Assembly (NCBI GenBank): GCA_030267565.1
Contig: BRXU01000005.1
Location: forward strand, 5,781,501 to 5,845,500
Direction: 5' to 3'
Length of the DNA: 64,000 nt
Origin: Pleodorina starrii
Lineage: Eukaryota > Chlorophyta > Chlorophyceae > Chlamydomonadales > Volvocaceae
Below the pieces are notes generated by a model. It saw nothing but the letters and a program-made list of their open reading frames with translations, ran no database searches and was not told the origin of the DNA. The position numbers and the translations under genes were made by a program. Every line of letters begins with the position of its first letter. Position 1 is the first letter of the stretch. Shown here piece by piece: positions 50,601 to 60,296 of this stretch.

Positions 50601-53600
50601 TTGGCGGTGCAGGTGATGGTGGCAGGGGGTTGGGTGGCACTGGAGGTGGAGGTGATGGAGGTGCGGGTGGTGGCGGGGTGGGAGGTGCAGGGGAGGGAGG
50701 TGGCGGGGTGGGAGGTGTAGGGGAGGGAGGTGGCGGCGGGCTGGGCGGCACAGGCGAAGGCGGCGCAGGGCTGGGCGGTTGGGGTGATGGTGGCGGCGGG
50801 TTTGGTGGTGGGGGAGATGGCGGTGTGGGGCTGGGTGGTTGGGGTGATGGTGGCGGCGGGTTTGGTGGTGGGGGAGATGGCGGTGTGGGGCTGGGCGGTT
50901 GGGGTGATGGTGGCGGCGGGCTTGGTGGTGGGGGTGACGGCGGCGTGGGGCTGGGCGGTTGGGGTGATGGTGGCGGCGGGCTTGGTGGTGTGGGCGATGG
51001 CGGCGCGGGGCTGGGCGGTTGGGGGGATGGTGGCGGCGGGCTTGGTGGTGGGGGAGATGGCGGCGCGGGGCTGGGCGGCTGGGGCGATGGTGGCGGCGGG
51101 CTTGGTGGTGGGGGTGATGGCGGCGCGGGGCTGGGCGGTTGGGGTGATGGTGGCGGCGGGCTTGGTGGGGGGGACGATGGCGGCGTGGGGCTGGGCGGTT
51201 GGGGTGATGGTGGCGGCGGGCTTGGTGGGGGGGGAGATGGCGGCGACGGGCTGGGAGGGCTGGGTGATGGTGGTGGCGGGCTTGGTGGTGGGGGAGATGG
51301 CGGCGTGGGGCTGGGCGGCTGGGGCGATGGCGGCCGCGGGCTTGGTGGGGGGGGAGATGGCGGCGTGGGGCTGGGCGGCTGGGGCGATGGCGGCCGCGGG
51401 CTTGGCGGTGGGGGTGATGGCGGCGACGGGCTGGGAGGGCTGGGTGATGGTGGTGGCGGGTTTGGTGGTGGGGGAGATGGCGGCGTGGGGCTGGGCGGCT
51501 GGGGCGATGGCGGCCGCGGGCTTGGTGGCGGGGGAGATGGCGGCGTGGGGCTGGGCGGCTGGGGCGATGGCGGCCGCGGGCTTGGCGGTGGGGGTGATGG
51601 CGGCGTCGGGCTGGGCGGTTGGGGTGATGGTGGTGGCGGGCTGGGCGGATTGGGGCTGGGTGAAGGCGGCGACGGGCTGGGGGGCTGGGGCGACGGTGGC
51701 TGTGGGCTGGGCGGATGGAGAGGCGGTGGTGACGCTGGGTTAGGAGTCGCGGGTGAAGGTGGCGGCGGGCTGGGAGGGCTGGGTGATGGTGGCAGGGGGC
51801 TGGGCGGTTGGGGGGATGGTGGCAGGGGGCTGGGCGGCTGAGGCGACGGCGGCGGTGGATTAGGAGGTGCAGGAGACGGTGGAGATGGGCTCGGAGGAAC
51901 GGGAGACGGCGGTAGGGGTGATGGTGGCGACGGCGGTGTTGGTGTGGGCGGTGATGGAGGTGATGGGGGTGGTGGGCTGGGAGGCTCGGGCGATGGCGGC
52001 CGGGGGCCGGGAGGGTTCGGGAGAGGTGGTAAGGGGCTGGGCGGTGAAGGAGATGGTGGCGGTGGCCTAGGCGGCTCAGGCGATGGCGGTTGTGGGCTTG
52101 GTGGAGAGGGCGACGGCGGCAAGGGGCTTGGTGGCTGTGGTGACGGCGGCGGCGGGCTTGGCGGCTCGGGAGATGGCGGCGGTGGGCTGGGCGGTGAGGG
52201 TGATGGTGGCGACGGTGGCCCTGGGCTAGGAGGCTCAGGGTTAGGCGGCGCCGGGCTCGGTGGCTTGGGTGAAGGTGGGGTTGGGCTTGGCGGCTCGGGT
52301 GACGGCGGTTTAGGTCTAGGTGGATTTGGAAATGGTGGCGGCGGGCTTGGTGGTAAGGGAGACGGCGGCGGGGGACTTGACGGCTCAGGCGAAGGCGGCG
52401 ATGGGCTAGGCGGCGAGCTTAATGGCGCAGGTGATGGTGGAGGCGGCGGGCTGAGGGGCACCGGCGACGGCGGCGGCGAGGGGCTGGGCGGGACAGGCGA
52501 GGGCGGCGAGGGGCTGGGCGGGACAGGCGAGGGCGGCGAGGGGTCGGACGGGACAGGCGAGGGCGGCGAGGGGCTGGGCGGGACGGGCGAAGGCGGCGAG
52601 GGGCTGGGCGGGAGGGGCGAAGGCGGCGAGGGGCTGGACGGGAGGGGCGAAGGCGGCGAGGGGCTGGGAGGGAGGGGCGAAGGCGGCGAGGGGCTGGGCG
52701 GGAGGGGCGAAGGCGGCGAGGGGCTGGGCGGGAGGGGCGAAGGCGGCGGCGGGCTGGGCTTGACAGGCGACGGCGGCGGGGGTGGCGTCGGGGACGGTGG
52801 AGGCGGCGGTGGAGCGTTTGGTTTAGGCACTGGCGGTGGTGGTGGTGGTGGTGCCGGAGAGGGTGAAGGATCCGCTCGGATTGGTGGAGGCGGGGCTGGA
52901 CGCGTCAGCGGCGGAGGCGGGAAGGGCGGCAGCAGTGGCAGGTCCACCTCAACACGGCTGTAGCATACCGCCACTAGCGGAACATATCCATCCGGGCTCG
53001 ATTGGGACCCCGGGGGCACGGCTACAGCCAAGGACATCCGGCGGAAGTCCTGCAAGGTGTCAGCAGAGAATTCCGACGCCTGCCCGTCCGCTAGTTGCCG
53101 GCGGCTCCCCGACGCCAGTGCTGCCAGCGGCTGCGGCCGCGGTTTCGGCAGCGGCGGAGGTAGAGGCGGCCGGCGCCTCGGCGGCGGCGGCGGTGGGGGC
53201 CGTTTCCTTGGCGGCCGAGGTTGCGGCTGCGTGGACGGTGTCGATGGTGAGGGTGAGAGCGGCGATTGGGTGACAGCTGATGGTGGCTTGGGTGAGGACG
53301 GTGCTGGCGGCGACGGCGAGGGTGGAGGTGGCGGCAGCTGCGGAGGGAGAGGGGACGGGGGCGGAGGCGAGGGTGGAGGTGGTAGCAGCTGCGGTGGGGG
53401 AGGGGACGGGGGCGGAGGCGAGGGTGGCTGCCTTCGTGAACCGGAAGGACGAGGCGGACGGGGTGACGGCGGGCGAGGTCTCCTAGGGGGCTTTGGTGAT
53501 GGAGGCCGGAATAGACTATTGGCGGTTGGTGGTGATAGTGGGGCGGATGGCCGTGGCGGCGGTGGCTCAGGCGAGAGCGGCGGTGTGTCTGGGGATGGTG

Positions 53601-56600
53601 GCGACGGCTCAGGGGATGGCGGCGGTGGTGGGGACGGTGGCGGCGGTGACGACGGTTCGGGGGACGGTGGCGGGGGTGAGGGCGGCATCGGTGACGGCGG
53701 CGGCGGCGACGGCGGCATCGGTGACGGCGGCGGTGGTGACGGCGGCCGAGGCGACGGCGGTGGGGGCGACGGCGACGTCAACGGCAGCTGCGGCGCAGGT
53801 GACGGCGCCGGCGGCGCTGCCGCCCAGACAAACGCCACGAGGCACGTATCGTTTGCGCTGTCAAGCGACAACCGGCCGTTGCAGAGGCGTCGCACGGGCA
53901 GGTTACTGCACTTTGCCATCAGGAAGACGCCGCGCGTCAACGGATCGACATCCGCCTCCGGGGAAGTCACCGCCAATGGCAACCCGGCATGTATCGCCGC
54001 CGCCTCCATCGCTAACTGTAGGCGTTGTCGGAGCTCCGCGAGGTCTATCGTAAGCTCCACGTAATCTGAGGCGGGGGAGGCGGTCAGGCCTGCACGCAGC
54101 GGCAGTGGCAGTGGAAGCAGCGGCAAAAGCAGCGGCAGCTGAGAGGCGCTCCAAAACGCGAAAGTGACGAAGGGCGCAGCGGACAAGGTCGTCCGTGGAG
54201 CACAGTGGCAAGGGCGCCGTTTGTTCCGTCGCGTGCAGTAGCCACCATACTGTGTGCAGTAGCACGATACTGCGGAGCCGCTCCAGGTGGTGCGCGGAGG
54301 GAAGCTCCCGGGGAAACGTTTTAGACAGCCCTGCGCTTGGCCAGTAGTCGTGGGTACAGTGTGCTCCAATCCCCAAAGGACCACACGGAAGACAAAATCA
54401 CGGGTGACCACTGACCAGCATCGGGCGCAGCGGGGAACACGTGTTTGGCACTAATTTGCAACGGCACATGCTCCACGGAATTCCAAGACGCCGTGCCCCG
54501 ATGCTGCGGCACGTGCACCCAGCCAACGAAGAACGAAGAGCACTTACCCGCGAAGGCGCGCACGGGCAGGCCCACGGGGTCCGGGCCAACCCACGGGACA
54601 GTGGGTCTGAACCACAGGTACCCCTCAAAGGCCCTGCCTATCACGCCCGGCTGCAGAGGCGTCGTTATGTCCACGTTATAGCAGCTGGTGGCGCGACTGG
54701 AATCGAGCTTGAGCACCAACGAGCTTAAGGGCCCCCGGGAGGAGACGGGGCCCGACGAAAGGGTGCGGCGGCGGTGGGCGGTGGCGGCGAGGGCTTGCTG
54801 CTCCAGCCGGAAAGAGTAGTGGTTCCTGCATGCGGGGTTGATGCGGGGGATGGGGTGTGTGAGGTTTATTTGCGCCAACGGGAGTGCAGCTTCTCTTCTG
54901 ACGTTCTTAGGTGGCCGTTGACAGGAGCTTTATGGCGGGCAGGCAGACGCCAGCCGCAGCGAGTCTCTTGCAGGAAAGCTGGCATGAAGGTGAAGGAGAT
55001 ACGCACTCTGGATGCCATGAGAAGGGGACCGATTTGGGGATAGTTACGGGAATGGTTTGATATGTTGAGTGCATCCTCCATCCTGTGTCGCGTGTTGTGA
55101 GTGGGATGGCGTCCTCGAGCTCCGAAGCCGGAGCAAAGGCGGCTGCGCCAAGCGCCCCCGCCGGCACCCAGGCACCCAGGCACGCAGGCACCCAGGCCGG
55201 GGCCTACCTTGTCATGATCTTGACATCCGCGCCGAATAAGAGGCTGTACGGTGAGGACCGGCAACCACAATCGCCTCCGACAGAGGACAGCGGAAAGCTG
55301 CACCATGCCAGGAAAAGGTGGGCGATTTCGTCGCGGTCCAATACGTACGGCATCAGTAAAAGGAGGGGACAAACTCACAAACATGCGTTTCCATACTCTC
55401 AATAGTGCATCCGGAACGCAACTGCATATACGAAAACCAGGATTCGAGTCACCCAGATGACCTCCCGTTGAGCTACGACAACGAAACATTTCGACAAACG
55501 CCGAGGGCAGGACAGGACCACGGTTTGTTGTACCGGTGTAGAATCACGTGTTCGGTGCAAACGTTCACATTATATCTTAGGAACGGTCCTATAGCCAATG
55601 GTGTCTACGTCTCGACGCCTGCTGTTCCTTTCCCCGCCTATAGTCGCGCTTCGCCAGATAGATCAAACGCGGGTTGATTACGGCATGCATTGCACTGGTA
55701 CCGGTATTCTACGTCCACAAACTGTGGAGCTGGAAACCGCTTGGACACGTGGCGGACTGGCCCAAAGATCGCCGTACTCGCAGCACACGCACAGGAAAGC
55801 GCGCCCCTTCTCTTCCCGAGCCCCCTCCCTTCCGACCACCCACCCACCTGACGCCGCTAGGGAATATGTCCTTGTCGATTATCGGTACGACAATCTCCAG
55901 ATCGAAATCAGGCGGCTGGAGTTGCATTGCCAGCGAGCAGTTTGGGGAGGCCCCGTCCGCTGCGTCCGTGTACGGACAATGCACCGTGTGCCGGGATGAA
56001 GGGGAGGCGGGACACAAGGAGGAGCAATGCGCTTTCCCAATTCAATCCGGTTGCGTTTACAAGTTAAACGCTGAGACCGGCAGCGCGCGGGGGAGGGACA
56101 CGGGAGACGTGCAAGCTGCGAGGGAGAGAAGCACTGGGAGCATGAGGCTGCACCAAGGGGACATCCGGGCACGTGCAGCCAAGTATGGCTTCCCGCTTCG
56201 CTGCCTGGGGCCCGCCGCCTGCTGCCGAGCCCCTCTGATCCCGGTACACAAATCGACGACTTGACAGCAGGCGCGCTGGCTCAATCACGGGCAGCGCTTG
56301 AAGCGGCTGCGGGAGCTCTCCAGCGGGGGGGGGGGCGAGTCCAGCAGCCAACAACACATCTCTTATCAGGTCCCAGGTGTCGTAAGCCCGTAATCCCCTT
56401 GCAAAGGTTGCGACTCTCACTGAGATCGCAGGTACGGAACTCCCGGCCCTGGACCTTAACGGAACGGAAACCACCCTGCTTCCCTTCCTCCCGGCTCCCA
56501 GACCCCGTGTACCCCGCGCGCCAGACGCACGACACTAGTAGTCTAGTACCTGATGGAGGGGTCCTCGGCGGGGGAGGAGACCTGCGTAGCGAGTTCATAA

Positions 56601-57687
56601 GGCAATGCCACACAAGCACGCCTTAGAGCACTGCACATCCAAACACATCATGCATTATCAGGGCGCCAGCCTCGACCGAAACTGCAGAGATGCGGGAGAA
56701 GCAGGCTGCCGACGTGCCGAGATATGAGCACTGTCAGCCACGGGTGATGAGACGCACGTGATAAGACGTACGAGGTGTAAATGCGTCCAAGCGGGACTCT
56801 TGACAACGCACAACTCGCAAAGGCGTTGTGTATTCAGCTGCTTGCAGCTTTAGTAGACACGACATGTGCTAGGAGAGACCCTCCCTCCTGGGAGAACCCC
56901 TAAGGATCCCCTACACAACTCGGAAGTTGAACGTTTTTACAGCGTTCCCTCACACGCACACGCATGCCTACCTGATTGCAGCCGTGTCTTTTGTGGTCGA
57001 GGGCGGCTCGTAACCGGAATCCGTGGGAGCGCTCCTGGGAGAAGCTGGGGTCGAAGCTGGGGATGGTGGGGACGACGGTGGCGGCTGCGGCGGCGGCGGA
57101 CGCGAAGGCGGCGGAGCCCGTGGTGGGCTTGGCGGCGGCGGTGATGGTGGCGGCGGTCGTGGCGGCGACCATGGCGGCGGCCGTGGCGGCGGCGGCGGCG
57201 ACAGTGACGGCTGGGCTGGTGGAAGCGGTGAAGGGGGTGGCAGTGCGGCTGGGGACTGGGCCAGCGGTGGGGTTGCCTTCATGAACCATGGCGGTGGTCG
57301 TGGCTGGCTAACCGCCCACCAGATTCCCCCGTAACGGCGGGGCGGCGGCAGTGTCGCCTGGGCGACACTGCTGCGGCAACTCCCCAGGAGCAGCAAGACG
57401 GAGATGGACAGGAAAGAGGCAGCAAGCGGCAGGAGCGGCCGCTGGCGCCGGCATCGCGCACCCGTTGCTTTTACATAGCTGCGGCGGCAGTCATCCGGGT
57501 CGCAGTTCCATGAATTGCTGTGTGGGAGGGCTGAAGTGGAGGCCAGGGGTGGCTGAGATGCGGCGGATGGGTTCGCCGGGATATGGCAGCTGCGAGCTAC
57601 TGAGCCCGCCGCGCCACCAAGTGCAAATGCGACATCCGGCGCGCTCGATGCTGCTTTCGTTTGAGCGTGCTTCGCGTTGGGCGACAT
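47670..57687 (-). CDS. PH4: largest pherophorin-like protein, very long Pro-rich spacer
   Basis: Minus-strand exons, 5' to 3': exon 1 from 57687 (ATG of MSPNAKH) to 56972 or 57015; then 55959-55848, 55297-55208, 54825-54548, 54089-50169, 49640-49484, 49307-49233, 48841-48734, 48365-48295, 47899-47670 (stop TGA). Roughly 1900 residues. The strong donor at 56972 leaves the wrong phase for exon 2; the weaker GTTACG donor at 57015 restores it, or a small exon was missed. Exon 1 codes [20 protein letters not shown], then PPPRP-rich sequence. N-terminal domain: [85 protein letters not shown]. Exon 5 codes about 1300 residues, mostly PPSPxP. C-terminal domain: [87 protein letters not shown]. Probably secreted to the matrix. 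Confidence 0.73.
50761..51640. repeat. 60-bp coding tandem repeat in PH4 exon 5
   Basis: About 15 units with an exact 60-bp period, each with GGGCTGGGCGGTTGGGG, then GATGGTGGCGGCGGG and GGTGGTGGGGGAGATGG on the plus strand. Each codes 20 residues of the type [12 protein letters not shown](T/A)PPSPPP on the minus strand. Changes between units are mostly synonymous or S/T/A/R/V swaps in the x position. Confidence 0.9.
52485..52745. repeat. 30-bp coding tandem repeat in PH4 exon 5
   Basis: About nine units of GGCGAGGGGCTGGGCGGGA plus GGGGCGAAGGC on the plus strand, coding decamers of the type [10 protein letters not shown] or [10 protein letters not shown] on the minus strand. It is distinct from the 60-bp family in the same exon. 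Confidence 0.88.
55438..55484 (-). pseudogene. Possible tRNA-like remnant in PH4 intron 2
   Basis: On the minus strand TAGCTCAACGGGAGG (55475 down to 55461) fits a Pol III A box and tRNA D-arm, and is followed after about ten bases by GACTCGAATCCTGG, resembling a T-arm. The anticodon arm is missing, so it is at best a deleted tRNA or a tRNA-derived SINE fragment. It lies between exons 2 and 3. Confidence 0.3.
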
Positions 57688-60296
57688 AATTCCCAAGTCG
57701 CGCGATGCTCACTGCGCGACCACCTCACGGCTTTCGAGCAACAGGTGGGTCGTTGCCCTACTGGGCGCGCCTTGAGCGGCACCTAAGAGCGCCGAAGTTT
57801 GTTCCTCACTAGATTAGTTAAATCATAACATTTGGAATGTCATTGCTCCATGCATTAATACTGGTGCCAACTGTGTCACACATCTAGGGCCTTCTGTGAC
57901 TGTAGACTAGGGATCTAATAAAGGATAAAACATTTAACCATAGCTTCTCATTTGGGGATTGGAGGAAGAGTCCCGCGGCCAACGTCGTATTTGCGAATTG
58001 GTGCGTGAACGTACGTGTTAGAACGGCCTTGCGCCAGGTGAACTGAAAAGCTACAAATGATATTCCTGGACGCGATAGATTACAATAAATGCCTCCGTAC
58101 CCTACGAAACAAAGCGCAAGTCATCACGACCAAAGAACCGTTCGTGTCTGTACGGGTGAGCGCGGGTAAGGCAGACAGATACACCTATCCACAGTGACGT
58201 TTATTGCGCTCGACTACATGTCATAAACGACAAAATACAATCATTCAATTTCTTAGTGGTATGCAACTTGTATGCTTTCGACAGTTCGCGGTGGGCGGAA
58301 ATGATGATTTGCACAGTTAGCATATGGTATCGCACTGTAGCATTGTTTGATAACAATTATAATATGTATAACTCATCTTCGTATGCATGTTTGCCATGTT
58401 CCTATCTGCAAGTGATAGGATATGATTTGACGTCTGACACGGAAATGGAGTTCAGCAAAGCCTAGCAAAGTGGCGGAGTGACAATCTGCAAGCACGACTA
58501 CGCGATACGTGCCCCTACGTTCATGAGCCATTTAATCGATTTGCCCTTAAATTCTTCCTTGGCAATGGAAATCTCGTATGCTACATGTACTATCATGAAC
58601 TAGTCGTGCTTTCATCAATCGTAAGCGCTTCACAACAAAGAAGGCGACGTTGGTGCTTGATAGCGTTCAGGGACGCCGCAACCGTTTCGGCATCGTACCT
58701 GCCTTGAGCGGGGCCTACCTGAGAGGCTGTTCGCACATAGCTGGCAAGAGCTCTATCCTGCCATGTAATTGCTTCAATACACAGACCGTCGTCTTCCAGT
58801 TCATATCTTCTTCGGCTTGCTGTTGTACGGTTCGACAAAGTACGTGCCAAGACGGCTCCGTGAACGCGGCGCGGTTATCGAAGCCGCCCGGGCTGTTCAC
58901 AACGCACCCGGCCGCTGGGGTCCGTGTGACTGCGATCTGATGTTGTTGTTCCTGCAGTGGACTCCAGACCCTCGGACAGATAAGAGCCAGCGGGGCTGCG
59001 GTGGGTGCGAAACACGGCGCCAGGCAATGTGCGACCGGCTGATGCCGCCAGGGGAGAGAGCAGGTTGCGCCCGGGCCAATGCCCGAGGGGCATTTCCTGA
59101 AGAGGACCGTCAGAAGCAGAGGCGCGGGCGCGTAGGAGAGAGGGCGGATACGCGAATTAGAAGTCGTGGAGCTGCGGCCATGGCGCCTAGCGGGCGTATC
59201 AGCTTCATAGCTACGTGAAGAGGCGTTCCGCGGTGGCCATAGCGGGGGAAGTTAAGGCCTCCCCGAGACTTTTTCACGCGCACAACCCAAGACCAGCAAA
59301 ACCGCATGACACCGCATCCCTTGAGCGGCCTGCGCCAGCCCCCGCCTGAGCATCGCTACAAGCCTGCCGCATGCCAACGGCCGAGCTGTTGAGGGAGCGG
59401 TCATCAGCTGCCTGCACCAATGCTGTCGCAAGGGCGCCGCCGCCGGCCAGGCTGATGTGCACATACCCGTATGCGCAGCCATGCGACGCCGCCTAGACCC
59501 CGTGTTCCGTGATCGGTGTGGAATAAATCCCATAGCCCCTTCTCCCCCATCTCGTCAATCCCCATGTGGCCGGCCCGGGCCCTGACCACTCACGCACTCA
59601 ACCCTACTCAGCCAACAGAACGCCTGGTACGAACTGGACCAAGCTTCGATGGCTGACCCCCAGTACACAGGCTACAAGGGCCGCAAGAGGGCCGGCTACA
59701 AGGACCGCATCCCGCTACCTGCCAGCGTGCCAGGCTGCAAGCGCCGCATCTTACGCAGCTTCACAGCCTGATGTGGCCGATGCCATCTATACCAGCAGCC
59801 CACGTCGCGCAGTGGTTTTCCCGAGCAAAGCAGCTAATAATAAGCAATAAGCAAGGACCGCGCCAGCCCTGTTGGCGCATCAAGGCGTATTCAACCAACC
59901 CTGCGCGCTGCACCCCCGGCGCATCTTATCCAGGACGAGGGGCATCACAGTTCACGTAGGCGCGCCAAACTTAGGAAGGGCCCAGAATCCTATCCACACT
60001 GCAACGATTATATATTATATAGGCGCACGTGTGATGCGCGCCGACGGCCTGCCAGCGGCATCCATGCCTTTCAGGCAGTCCGGCAAGCCTCTCTCACCCC
60101 TGCAGCCACCTCACCACACATACATACAGCGGACCCTGAGGATCACCACCTGGTGCATATGGCACCTGACACATTAGACACACACACATGCATGGCATGT
60201 GTGTCTGCAGCACATCCCACCAAGCCGGCCAGCCCACCCGCCCGGCCAACCCAACCCGCCAGCCAAGCCCACCCGCTCGTCAGCTGACTGGAGACG
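57688..60296. other. Spacer between PH4 and PH5
   Basis: This should hold the PH4 promoter and the PH5 3' UTR. 57.8-58.6 kb is AT-rich, with no open frame of note; the remainder is GC-rich with only chance frames. No repeat or RNA gene was recognised. Confidence 0.4.

Noticed and set aside
50761..51640. Regular 60-bp periodicity considered as a CRISPR-like array
   Set aside because: Units are contiguous with no unique spacers, lie within an exon and code an SPP repeat; the genome is eukaryotic.
50126..51841. Long plus-strand Gly-rich open frame opposite PH4 exon 5
   Set aside because: It is the antisense of the PPSPxP coding repeats; its Gly-Gly-Gly-Asp periodicity is forced by the repeat, and the minus-strand exon has matching splice sites and conserved domains at both ends.
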